From Meiothermus hypogaeus (GTDB taxonomy: Bacteria > Deinococcota > Deinococci > Deinococcales > Thermaceae): DNA of 42,324 nucleotides. Position numbers and translations under genes: made by a program. The notes under the pieces are model-generated. The model ran no database searches, had not been told where the DNA came from, and saw nothing but the letters and a program-made list of their open reading frames with translations. This document shows, in pieces, positions 6,453 through 14,135 of the stretch (positions within the stretch are counted from its first letter, which is position 1; each line of letters opens with the position of its first letter). The DNA lies in NCBI RefSeq assembly GCF_003574035.1, contig NZ_QWKY01000025.1, forward strand, positions 1 to 42,324. The letters are read 5' to 3'.

Positions 6453-8816
6453 CTAATCTGCAGCCTGGGGCCGTGGGGTTCCCTTTTGCTCGCCCCGCAG
6501 AAAAAACAAGAGACCCAGCCCAAACGGAATGAAGGCCATCCAGAGGTTAGGGTACGGGTAGAAGAGGGCCAGGGCCAGGAGACCCATCACCCAGCTTTCC
6601 CAGCGTTGTAAGGGGTGGCGGGTGTAGCCCACCGTCGCTGCTGCCAGGAACACAATGGCCACAGCGGTAAAGAAGAAGCGCTCGAGAATAATCAGCCAGC
6701 CCTCGATCCCCGGTACGTTCTGCACAATCGGCAAGACCAGCAAACCGGTTCCAGTAAAGGAGAGCAGGAAGAAAAAGCCGATGATGTACTTGGCCAGCGC
6801 CACCCGCGCCGCATACACCCCGGTCAGGATGGGGTTGGTTTTGAACACCGAGGCCGCCGCATAGCCAGAAAGCGCCACCGGTGGGGTCACGTCGGCCAGC
6901 ACCGCGTAGTAGAAGAGGAACATGTGGGTGGCTAGCGTTGCGGCCAACACGGCTTGTTGGGGCTCGAGGCCATACCCCTGGAAGTTAGAAGCGGCAATTT
7001 TAATGATGGCCGGAGCGGTCAGCGAGGCGGTAAGCACGTAGGTTGCCGTCGGCGGCACACCCATCCCCAAAATCAGGCTGAAGAGGGCAGTCACCAGGGT
7101 GGCCAGCAACAGGCTTTCCCCCGAGACCTGGCCCAGAAAGATGGAGAACTTGGAGGGCAGGCCGGTAATCACCATCATGCCGAAAATTAGGTTGGCCGCC
7201 ACAATGGCCGAGCCAATGGGAATCAGCTGGCGGAAACCTTCAGCCAGCCCCAGCGCAATCGGTTCGATAGCTCCCCGCAGCTTACCTGTGGCAATAGCCG
7301 GGTAAACGAAGGTGCCCAGCAAAAGCCCCAGCACCGCCAGCGTTACAGGCAGAACGGGTATTCTGCCCAGGTCCCAGCCTGCCAGCAGGGGCAAAAAAGC
7401 ACCCCCCAGGGCCAGCCCAATACCCAGGGGTAAGCCCACCTTATAGGCCGGGCTCCGCATGGCCTCGGCCAGGGGTGCAGGCCTTAGAGTGGGGTCGAGA
7501 TAGCAGACCAGGATAAAAGCCAGGGAGGCCAGGTACACTGCGGTCGAGACCTCCGTACCCAAAAAGAGCATCACCACGATCAGGACGATGGGCACAAAGA
7601 TGGTGCTGTAACGAAGAGCATAGCTACGCCGCAGCGTTTCGTCTGCTCCCACAGGAGGCAGCTTGGCCTTGCGGGCGTAGAACTCGTTAAAGGTCAGGAT
7701 GCCCAGCAAGTACAAGAGCATGGGCCCAATGGCCATGATGACCACCCACAGGTAGCTGATCTGCAAGATTTCCACCATCACAAAGGCGATGCTGCCCAGC
7801 ACCGGCGGGGTGATCAGCGCAATGGTGCCTGCGGTCGCCACCAGACCCGCTGCGATCATCTTGTCGTAGTTGGCTTTTTCGTAGAGCGGCTTGGTCAGGG
7901 TAGCCACAAACTGAGTGTCGGCAGCCCCCGAGCCACTGAACATGCCCATGAAGACCGAAGCAATGCCGGTCACCCGCCCGGGCGTTTGTGGGGTGCGGCC
8001 CACCATCGCCAGGGCCATGTTGGCCACCACCCGCCCTAGCCCGAGCGCACCTATCAACCCCGAGAGAATGGTGAAGTAGACCAGGTATTTGGCCGATACC
8101 CCGGTGATGAGACCATAGATACCGGCCTCGGTTTCGTTGTAGGTCTTGCCCAGGATCAGGTCAATACCGTTTTTGGCCCCACGGAACGTACCGGGCACGT
8201 ACTGGCCGTACATGTTGTAGGCCAGGAAAATAAGCACCAACGAGGGCATAATGGGGCCCAGCAAACGAGAGACCAGCCCCAGCACCAGAATGATAATGCT
8301 GAAGGACATGGCCATATCCCAGCCCGCCGGGATGACTGCTCGGTTGACCAGCTCTTCGTAATAGCGCACCTGGTAGGCCCAGGGCGCGATGGCCAGCAGC
8401 GCAGCGGCAATATCGGTATAGCGGCGCATCTGCGGCAACAAAGCCGGTAGCACCGCCAGCGCCCAGGCCAGGGTTCCCATCAGCTTGCCAGCCAGTGGAA
8501 TATCCACCCCCGGCACATTGGGCACCCAGAAGGTGTAGAGAAAAGGCAGGGTGAGGGCCGCAAAAACCCATGAGCCCACCGTGCGCCGAGCAGCAGGAAG
8601 GCGAGAGGTAATCAGGTACCCTGCTACCAGGAGCAGTAGAACGTGGGTAGCCCGGCGCAGCTGTACCTGGTCAAGGATGCTGATATCCAGACGGCTCAGC
8701 GGGGTAAAGGGATGTACCACCAGATACATGCTAAAAAGCGCTGCAACAAGCAAAATTACCCAGATGACCCGCCCCATCCGAGTGGTTCGGCCCGTACTGT
8801 CCTGAGGTATTTCCAT
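6453..8816 (-). CDS. TRAP transporter fused permease (DctQM type), TAXI family
   Basis: This 787-residue multi-helix inner-membrane protein has an N-terminal set of about four to six helices matching the small DctQ-like part. A long DctM-like part follows, with GMFSGSGAADTQFVATLTKPLY and ILGMGVPPTATYVLTASLTAPAI, the Gly/Pro-rich loops typical of TRAP large subunits. Fused permeases of this size usually go with TAXI-type binding proteins, and such a gene lies just upstream (9065-10066). Together they should drive ion-coupled uptake of an organic acid or amino acid; the substrate is unknown. AGGAGG stands 4 nt before the ATG. A terminator-like hairpin lies between the two genes, so permease expression may be lower than that of the binding protein. 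Confidence 0.92.
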   Translation of the reverse strand: MEIPQDSTGRTTRMGRVIWVILLVAALFSMYLVVHPFTPLSRLDISILDQVQLRRATHVLLLLVAGYLITSRLPAARRTVGSWVFAALTLPFLYTFWVPNVPGVDIPLAGKLMGTLAWALAVLPALLPQMRRYTDIAAALLAIAPWAYQVRYYEELVNRAVIPAGWDMAMSFSIIILVLGLVSRLLGPIMPSLVLIFLAYNMYGQYVPGTFRGAKNGIDLILGKTYNETEAGIYGLITGVSAKYLVYFTILSGLIGALGLGRVVANMALAMVGRTPQTPGRVTGIASVFMGMFSGSGAADTQFVATLTKPLYEKANYDKMIAAGLVATAGTIALITPPVLGSIAFVMVEILQISYLWVVIMAIGPMLLYLLGILTFNEFYARKAKLPPVGADETLRRSYALRYSTIFVPIVLIVVMLFLGTEVSTAVYLASLAFILVCYLDPTLRPAPLAEAMRSPAYKVGLPLGIGLALGGAFLPLLAGWDLGRIPVLPVTLAVLGLLLGTFVYPAIATGKLRGAIEPIALGLAEGFRQLIPIGSAIVAANLIFGMMVITGLPSKFSIFLGQVSGESLLLATLVTALFSLILGMGVPPTATYVLTASLTAPAIIKIAASNFQGYGLEPQQAVLAATLATHMFLFYYAVLADVTPPVALSGYAAASVFKTNPILTGVYAARVALAKYIIGFFFLLSFTGTGLLVLPIVQNVPGIEGWLIILERFFFTAVAIVFLAAATVGYTRHPLQRWESWVMGLLALALFYPYPNLWMAFIPFGLGLLFFLRGEQKGTPRPQAAD

Positions 8817-9014
8817 GAAGCCTCCTAAAAGCCGGGTTGGTGAGCGTGATTATATCTCGCTTTTTGGTCTGCGTTTTTGCACATAAGGGCTCGAGGTTTT
8901 CTCCATTGGCCGGTCTTTTTGGCCAGTGCGGGCCTCGAGAGCCGCTGGAAGGCCCAAGGTGGGACTAAGCACCACAAAGCCTAAAGCACGCACTGAAGGT
9001 GGCGGGCGCTTTGA

Positions 9015-9048
9015 GAAAAAAGCTCCCCCAAAAGGCTCGAGGGAGCTT
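9015..9048 (-). terminator. intrinsic terminator or attenuator after the TAXI binding-protein gene
   Basis: Reading the minus strand, AAGCTCCC (9048-9041) pairs with GGGGAGCTT (9028-9020), followed by a run of five or six T. It sits just after the binding-protein stop and about 200 bp before the permease start. Partial read-through would give excess binding protein over permease, a common need in such transporters. Confidence 0.8.
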
Positions 9049-9064
9049 CGCAATAACGCTTGCT

Positions 9065-10066
9065 TTACTTCAGGGCCCCGGTTTCGCGCAGGTAGCGCAA
9101 AGCGCCCGGGTGGAAGGGAATCGCGACTTTCTGGTTGACCAGATCCACGGTGTTCTTGATGGTGGTATCGCGGGCCGCGGCGGTAGCGGTAACCAGAGTT
9201 TGTAGATTACTGAAGACGGCTTTCATGATGGCAGCAGCCAGGTCGTCGGGCATGGAGGCTGGGCAGAGGAATAAGTTGCCTGTGTAGAGCGCAAACACAT
9301 TGTCCTTAGTGCCATAGGCTGTTTTGGGCAGTACACCCGTGGTAATGATGCCGGGGAACTCCTTTTGTAGGAGTTGCGCGGTGGGGCCGGTGCGCGGCGA
9401 GTCTACCAGCTTGATCTGGTCACCTTTACGAGCCAGGCTCTGGGCAAGTTCAACCACACTGGCGGTCGGCACACCACCCACCCAGAAGTAGGCATCTATG
9501 GTGCCTTCCGAAAGAGCTTTGGCCGACTCGGCTGCGGGCAGGCGCTCCCGCTTGGCAAACTCACGCACATCCACACCTGCACCCTTGAGCACCAATAAAG
9601 CCAGGTTTTCGGTGGAGGAACCGGGCTGGCCAGTCGAGACCCGTTTACCCCGCAGGTCACCCACAAACTTGATACCCGACTTTTCGGTGGTCACAATGTG
9701 AATCAGGCTCGGATACATGTAGAACATGATGCGCTGCATGTCGGCCTTGCGCTGGGTGAAGCGCGGCTCCTCGCCGGTGTAGGTGACCAGCGCGGAGTCG
9801 GTGGTGGCCAGGGCGCAGTAGTAGGTATTGGAGCGAGGGTCGGTGCGGTCTCGCAAAAGCAGAATGTTATCGTAGGAGCCACCGGTCTGTTGGGCAGTGG
9901 CATCGGCCACACCCGCCTCGCTTAGCAGCTTGGCAATGGCTTGCCCATAAAAAAAGAACACCCCACCGGTGCTACCGGTAGGAATAACCACCCTGGGACG
10001 CTGCTGGGCCAGGGCAGTCCCCAGCACCAGAACCAAGAAAATTACCCACAGTTTCCACAGCTTCAT
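9065..10066 (-). CDS. TAXI-family TRAP transporter solute-binding protein
   Basis: I chose the ATG at 10066 because AGGAGG lies 7 nt upstream and the 333-residue product then starts with a clean signal peptide (MKLWKLWVIFLVLVLGTALAQ). The longer frame to 10117 adds 17 residues with no such support. The mature part starts RPRVVIPTGSTGGVFFFYGQAIAKLL, the characteristic TAXI opening. It continues with NILLLRDRTDP, TYYCALATTDSALV, and GKRVSTGQPGSSTENLALLVL. It should bind a small organic solute in the periplasm and deliver it to the fused permease downstream. A strong promoter is seen at 10166-10193, and a GntR-type regulator is encoded divergently. Confidence 0.93.
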   Translation of the reverse strand: MKLWKLWVIFLVLVLGTALAQQRPRVVIPTGSTGGVFFFYGQAIAKLLSEAGVADATAQQTGGSYDNILLLRDRTDPRSNTYYCALATTDSALVTYTGEEPRFTQRKADMQRIMFYMYPSLIHIVTTEKSGIKFVGDLRGKRVSTGQPGSSTENLALLVLKGAGVDVREFAKRERLPAAESAKALSEGTIDAYFWVGGVPTASVVELAQSLARKGDQIKLVDSPRTGPTAQLLQKEFPGIITTGVLPKTAYGTKDNVFALYTGNLFLCPASMPDDLAAAIMKAVFSNLQTLVTATAAARDTTIKNTVDLVNQKVAIPFHPGALRYLRETGALK

Positions 10067-10165
10067 TGAAAGACCTCCTGAAGACCGGATCAAGACAGGC
10101 TTAATTGACCACCCCAAACACCGCTTTAGCCCGATGTGTTGTGGGTTATGCTTCCGGCTGTGGAC

Positions 10166-10193
10166 AGTCTACATATTTCATGTAACATGTCAA
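10166..10193 (-). promoter_or_regulatory. promoter of the TAXI binding-protein gene with operator-like inverted repeat in the spacer
   Basis: On the minus strand a perfect TTGACA (10193-10188) is followed by a 16-nt spacer and TAGACT (10171-10166). The inverted repeat TACATATTTCATGTA (10170-10184; arms of 5 bp) occupies the spacer, with an overlapping CATG-TAA-CATG at 10179-10189. A repressor bound here would block RNA polymerase. The divergent GntR/FCD protein is the obvious candidate; that link is inference. Confidence 0.75.
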
Positions 10194-10261
10194 GGGGCAG
10201 ACGCCATAATGTCCGCAGATAGAGCGCAACCCAAAACATAAAGTTGGAGTGAAGCCCGTTT

Positions 10262-10429
10262 ATGTCCTGTAAACCCAAAGTTTGCACTTTTCAGAAATAT
10301 CCCTATCCAGAGGCCAAAGCCAAAGGCCGAAAGCACTCTGTCTGCGGCATGGGACTCGAGGCCTGCAACCATCGGCTCAAACTGAGCGACAGCCCAAAGA
10401 CCCTGTTGGCCAACCCTGACGGTTTATGA
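10262..10429 (+). CDS. possible 55-residue Cys-containing small protein, overlapping the GntR start
   Basis: This short open frame has an ATG at 10262 and a TGA at 10427-10429 that overlaps the GntR ATG in the classic ATGA arrangement. The peptide is basic with four Cys (3, 8, 28, 35) and one His after the last Cys, which could hint at metal binding. A GGAG-like sequence lies about 12 nt upstream, rather far. Against it, a heptamer-phased tract (10309-10336) runs through the middle, so the frame may be accidental, and I recognise no family. If real, it is translationally coupled to the regulator. Confidence 0.35.
   Translation: MSCKPKVCTFQKYPYPEAKAKGRKHSVCGMGLEACNHRLKLSDSPKTLLANPDGL
10309..10336. 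repeat. heptamer-phased tract (4 units)
   Basis: Consecutive 7-nt units AGAGGCC AAAGCCA AAGGCCG AAAGCAC lie upstream of the GntR gene, inside the doubtful small frame. The units resemble those at 13293-13320. Confidence 0.6.
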
Positions 10430-11112
10430 AGCCGCGAGTCAAACTGCAATCCGAACGCCTGGCCGACAAGGCCTATGCCATATTGCGCACCCAGATTCTG
10501 AAGGGGGAGTTGCCGCCCGGCCATGCCTTGAGCGTCCCCGAGCTATCCCGCCAACTCGGAGTCTCACGCAGCCCGGTGCGCGAAGCGGTGCTGCAACTGG
10601 TAGCCGATGGCCTGGCCCAGGAGGAAGCCCGCAAGGGCGCGGTGGTTGCCCACTTTGGCCTCGAGGACGCGCTACAAATCCTGGAGGCTCGAGAGGCGCT
10701 GGAGGTGGCCTCGGTGCGACTGGGGGCCACCAGGGCCACCGCCAAAGACCTGGCGCTGCTGAATCATGTTTTGCAAGCCCAGGCCAAAACCATCCAGGAA
10801 GCCGACCTCGAGGGCTATCAGGCCACCGACCTTAAGTTTCACAAACTGCTGGGCACCCTGAGCCACAACCTCGTACTGGAGCGGATGGTGGGGCTGCTCA
10901 AGGATCAGTCGCACCTGGCGCTGGAATCGGCGGCCCACGACCTGGCCCAGCTCGAGCGGGGATACCTCGAACACCAGGCCGTACTGGCAGCCCTCGAGGC
11001 CCGCAACGCCCCACAAGCCGCCAGGGCATTACAAAAACACTTCAAGCGCATTCGGGAAAGCCTGGAAAGCTGGCTAGCCTCCGACCAAACACAACCCTCC
11101 ACATCAAAATAA
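10426..11112 (+). CDS. GntR-family transcriptional regulator, FadR/FCD subfamily
   Basis: The 228-residue protein has an N-terminal winged helix (about residues 8-75) with LADKAYAILRTQILKGELPPGHALSVPELSRQLGVSRSPVREAVLQLVADGLAQ. This is the GntR signature, including the SRSPVREA recognition helix. The rest is the all-helical FCD ligand-binding domain (FHKLLGTLSHNLVLERMV and the C-terminal ERGYLEHQAVLAALEARNA helix with its His). FCD regulators typically sense carboxylic acids. Its position divergent from the TAXI-TRAP genes, with an inverted repeat inside their promoter, suggests it represses that transporter in response to the substrate. This is inference. The next gene (MFS) starts 38 bp downstream but has its own promoter. 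Confidence 0.93.
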   Translation: MKPRVKLQSERLADKAYAILRTQILKGELPPGHALSVPELSRQLGVSRSPVREAVLQLVADGLAQEEARKGAVVAHFGLEDALQILEAREALEVASVRLGATRATAKDLALLNHVLQAQAKTIQEADLEGYQATDLKFHKLLGTLSHNLVLERMVGLLKDQSHLALESAAHDLAQLERGYLEHQAVLAALEARNAPQAARALQKHFKRIRESLESWLASDQTQPSTSK

Positions 11113-11143
11113 ACTGACCCGCCGGTCAGTTTAGGGGTATGAT
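11111..11143 (+). promoter_or_regulatory. promoter of the MFS gene with perfect palindromic operator
   Basis: A perfect 9-bp inverted repeat, AAACTGACC (11111-11119) and GGTCAGTTT (11124-11132), is separated by CGCC. TATGAT at 11138-11143 is a near-consensus -10, and CTGACC at 11114-11119 (18-bp spacer) is the best -35, inside the palindrome. The symmetry resembles TetR-family operators. It could alternatively be a short terminator for the GntR gene, but the T run is only three long. The -10 ends 6 nt before the GTG start, implying a leaderless mRNA. Confidence 0.7.
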
Positions 11144-11149
11144 GGGCGG

Positions 11150-12397
11150 GTGCTAGCGCTGGCCTTATTACGTGACCCCAGATATAGAACATACTGGATT
11201 GCGCTATTTCTTTCGCAGCTAGGCACCTGGATGCAAGCCGCTACCCAGGGCTGGCTGGTGCTGGAACTGACCGGCAGCGCCGAGCGGCTGGGTCTGGTGG
11301 TGGCCTTGCAGTTTCTACCCTCGTTGCTCTTCTCGATTCCAGCCGGGGTACTCTCAGATCGTTACAGCCGACGCAACCTGCTCTTCATCACCCAGGGCGG
11401 CATGGCGGTGCTGGCTTTTGGCATGTTCGCCCTGATCGTGACCGGGCTGGTGCGCTATGAACAGGTGCTGGTGTTTGCCTTTCTTTACGGGCTGTTCAAT
11501 GCCATGGATTTGCCGGTGCGACAGGCCTTCACCGTGGAGCTGGCGGGCAAAGAGCGCTACCCTGGCGCCATCGCTCTGAACTCTTTTGGCTTCAACACCT
11601 CGAGGCTCGTAGGGCCGGCCCTGGCCGGGCTGCTCATTGCGGGTTTTGGCCTTTCCTGGAGCTACCTGGCCAACGCGCTTTCCTTCATTCCGCTGATTGC
11701 GGTTTTGTTCATCACACCCAGCAACAAACCACAGCCCCAACACAACGGGGTTGTGGAGGATGCCCTCGAGGGCTTGCGCTTTGTCTGGGGGCACCCCCTG
11801 GTGCGGCAGGTGGTGGTGCTGGTAGGGCTGACCAGCTTGCTGGGCATGAACTTTCAGACCATCGTGCCTTCGTATGCAAGGCTCGAGCTCGGCCTCGATG
11901 CGCAGGGATTCGGTTTCTTGATGTCGGCGGTGGGCCTCGGCTCCATCGTAGCTGCCCTGGTGCAAGCCATCGCTTCCAGGGCCCGTCCCATGCGGGCCGT
12001 GTTGGGCAGCATGATTCTGGGCGCCTCGCTGATTACCCTGGCCCTACCCCTCCCCACCCTTTGGGTAGCGGTGGTGCTGGGCATCGGCGGACTGGGCATG
12101 ATTACCACCATGCTTAATTCCAACACCACCGTCCAACTCATTGCGCCCGACCGCATCCGGGGGCGGGTGATGTCGGTGTACTCGATGGTCTTGCTGGGCT
12201 CCGGGCCGCTGGGGGCCTATCTTTCGGGCTTGCTGATCGATGCCCTGGGGGCCCGCTGGGGCGTGGCCGTGATGGGCTTGCTTACCCTCATGGCTGCACT
12301 GGTCATGATCCGCTTTCCCTGGCCCAAGGTGCTGGCCCCCACGCCGGCCCCCAAAGTGGAGCCACCCCCACCCACCCCCCAGGTTGCCTCGGACTGA
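11150..12397 (+). CDS. MFS transporter, EntS-like exporter group
   Basis: The 415-residue protein has about twelve membrane helices. The N-terminal half contains FRTYWIALF-like DPRYRTYWIALFLSQLGTWMQ and the loop-2/3 MFS signature GVLSDRYSRRNLL. The loop ARPMRAVLG and the motif DRIRGRVMSVYSM mark the second half. This pattern matches the MFS_3/enterobactin-exporter-like group, often drug or siderophore exporters. The C-terminus is Pro-rich. The start is GTG at 11150, 6 nt after a TATGAT -10, so initiation is probably leaderless; there is no Shine-Dalgarno sequence. A palindromic operator overlaps the promoter, so expression is probably repressor-controlled, but no TetR gene lies in the window. 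The substrate is unknown. Confidence 0.92.
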   Translation: MLALALLRDPRYRTYWIALFLSQLGTWMQAATQGWLVLELTGSAERLGLVVALQFLPSLLFSIPAGVLSDRYSRRNLLFITQGGMAVLAFGMFALIVTGLVRYEQVLVFAFLYGLFNAMDLPVRQAFTVELAGKERYPGAIALNSFGFNTSRLVGPALAGLLIAGFGLSWSYLANALSFIPLIAVLFITPSNKPQPQHNGVVEDALEGLRFVWGHPLVRQVVVLVGLTSLLGMNFQTIVPSYARLELGLDAQGFGFLMSAVGLGSIVAALVQAIASRARPMRAVLGSMILGASLITLALPLPTLWVAVVLGIGGLGMITTMLNSNTTVQLIAPDRIRGRVMSVYSMVLLGSGPLGAYLSGLLIDALGARWGVAVMGLLTLMAALVMIRFPWPKVLAPTPAPKVEPPPPTPQVASD

Positions 12398-12409
12398 CCC
12401 GGCCTGGGT

Positions 12410-13273
12410 ATGCTGTGCGAGGTGGAGATATTACCGGCCCTCGAGGCCCGATACCAGATGGCTCTCACGCCGCTTGTAGGTGGGGCCGAAGCCCGCACCT
12501 TTGCGGGCGATGGGTTGGTGTTCAAAATCTACCCACCCCAGACTACAGAACCTGGCGGCATCTACGCCGCCCGTCTGGAAGCCCTCAACATGACCAAAGC
12601 GGGGCTGGGCGAGTGGGTGGTGGAGGTCTACACTTTCAATCAGCACGGCATTCTGGTCACCAAGCGTTATCCTGGGGCCAACTTCACCCCCGAACGTTTT
12701 AACCAGGCCGCCCTGGAGGAGCTGGCCCGATTCTTCGTGCGACTGCACGCCATCCGGGAGCCCGGTGTGGTCAGCCGCTCCCGCTTGCAAGACCGCCTCA
12801 ACCAGTTTGGCGGCACCCTGCACGACCTTCCCGAGGCCCAGCAGTTGGTGGGTTGGTTGCGGCAACATATTGAAGAAGTCGCCGGAACCCCCCAGGCTTT
12901 CTGCCACCGCGACCCCCACGCCGCCAACATTCTCTTGAAGCACCCCGAGGCCCAGGACGTGCCCGAAGCCCTGGTAGTGGACTGGGTGCGCGCCCAGCCC
13001 GACGACCCCGCCCGCGACCTGGCCATCCTGACCACCGGAACGCTGGTTCTGCTGGGCGAGGAAAAAGCCCTGGCTGCCTTGCAACACATTGTGCGCGGCT
13101 ACCCGGAGCCCAAGGTGCTCTGGCGCCGCTTGCGCTTCTGGGTACCCCTTACCTACCTGCACGACATGCACTGGTTCCGCACCAAAGAACCCACTGGTTT
13201 CGAGGCTGCTGTAGCCGACAAGATGCCCAAGGCTCTGCGTTTCTACCAGAATTTCAGTCCTGAGTTGGCCTGA
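12410..13273 (+). CDS. APH-fold phosphotransferase family protein
   Basis: The 287-residue protein has the kinase-like APH signature: FCHRDPHAANILL, a Brenner-type catalytic loop with Asp and Asn, followed by ALVVDWVRAQPDDPARDLA, in which the Asp of VVDW corresponds to the metal-binding DFG Asp. N-terminal strands (ARTFAGDGLVFKIYPP) supply the ATP-binding lobe, with Lys in VFKIY. Family members phosphorylate aminoglycosides, choline, homoserine, sugars or unknown metabolites; the substrate here cannot be inferred. It begins 13 nt after the MFS stop and is probably cotranscribed. The start is ATG 12410; an in-frame GTG at 12422 lies 7 nt after TATGCT (12409-12414) and is an alternative leaderless start. 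Confidence 0.85.
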   Translation: MLCEVEILPALEARYQMALTPLVGGAEARTFAGDGLVFKIYPPQTTEPGGIYAARLEALNMTKAGLGEWVVEVYTFNQHGILVTKRYPGANFTPERFNQAALEELARFFVRLHAIREPGVVSRSRLQDRLNQFGGTLHDLPEAQQLVGWLRQHIEEVAGTPQAFCHRDPHAANILLKHPEAQDVPEALVVDWVRAQPDDPARDLAILTTGTLVLLGEEKALAALQHIVRGYPEPKVLWRRLRFWVPLTYLHDMHWFRTKEPTGFEAAVADKMPKALRFYQNFSPELA

Positions 13274-13292
13274 AGTATCCCAACGTGTATCC

Positions 13293-13320
13293 AAAAGCCT
13301 AAGGCCAAAGGCAAAATGCT
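13293..13320. repeat. heptamer-phased tract (4 units)
   Basis: Units AAAAGCC TAAGGCC AAAGGCA AAATGCT run in register between the APH-fold gene and upp. They resemble the units at 10309-10336. Confidence 0.65.
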
Positions 13321-13377
13321 GAGGATAACCTTGGTCATTTGCTCTCCCTTGCAACCGGGTGTTACGATTCAGCCACC

Positions 13378-14004
13378 ATGAAACTGACGGTAGTAGACCA
13401 CCCCCTGGTTCAGCACAAGCTGGCTATCATTCGGGATAAAAATACCGGCAACAAAGAGTTCCGCGAGCTGATGGAAGAAGTCACCATGCTCATGGCCTAC
13501 GAGGCCATGCGCGACCTCGAGCTCGACCCCGTCACCATCGAAACCCCCCTCACCACCATGACCGCTCACATGCTCTCAGGCAAAAAACTGGCGGTAGTGG
13601 CCATTTTGCGGGCCGGACTGATTATGGTGGATGGCATTCTCAAGCTGGTGCCCGCCGCTAAGGTGGGCCATATTGGGCTCTACCGCGACCCACAGACCCT
13701 CAACCCGGTGGAGTATTATTGCAAACTCCCCGCCGATATCGCCGAGCGCAGGGTCTTCCTCACCGACCCCATGCTCGCCACCGCAGGTAGCGCAGTACAC
13801 GCGCTCTCAATCCTGAAAGCCAAGGGGGCCCACCACATCAAGCTGATGAGCATCATCGCCGCCCCTGAAGGCATCAAGCGGGTACAGGAAGCACACCCCG
13901 ATGTAGAAATTGTGGTAGCGGCTGTGGATAGCCACCTCAACGACCACGGCTACATTGTGCCGGGCCTGGGCGATGCTGGAGACCGGATTTATGGTACCAA
14001 ATGA
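13378..14004 (+). CDS. upp: uracil phosphoribosyltransferase
   Basis: The enzyme converts uracil and PRPP to UMP in pyrimidine salvage, in the cytoplasm. From the ATG at 13378 the protein is 208 residues, the usual length. It begins [34 protein letters not shown], typical of Upp. The uracil/PRPP-binding region shows [32 protein letters not shown], then [17 protein letters not shown], the phosphate-binding loop. The C-terminal [24 protein letters not shown] is the conserved uracil-recognition end. A longer frame from 13339 would add 13 residues and is not favoured. The gene appears to stand alone. Confidence 0.97.
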   Translation: MKLTVVDHPLVQHKLAIIRDKNTGNKEFRELMEEVTMLMAYEAMRDLELDPVTIETPLTTMTAHMLSGKKLAVVAILRAGLIMVDGILKLVPAAKVGHIGLYRDPQTLNPVEYYCKLPADIAERRVFLTDPMLATAGSAVHALSILKAKGAHHIKLMSIIAAPEGIKRVQEAHPDVEIVVAAVDSHLNDHGYIVPGLGDAGDRIYGTK

Positions 14005-14135
14005 CATCCCGGCCCTTCGTCTGGCCAAGATATTGGGTTGGCCCCGTTTATTGCTTCTGGCTCAGGCAAAGCCTGGAAAAACGCGCGCATGCAGCCCCAT
14101 TCCTCACCTGCACGCGATAAGCTAAGGCGATTGGA

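Noticed and set aside
10149-10162. TTATGCTTCCGGCT matches part of the E. coli lac promoter, suggesting vector sequence
   Set aside because: Only about 14 bp match, the lac -10 and operator are absent, and the surroundings fit the genome. Chance similarity is the simpler explanation.
14079-14096. CAGGC/GCCTG hairpin region after upp as a terminator
   Set aside because: The stem is only 5 bp and is followed by A rather than T on the coding strand.
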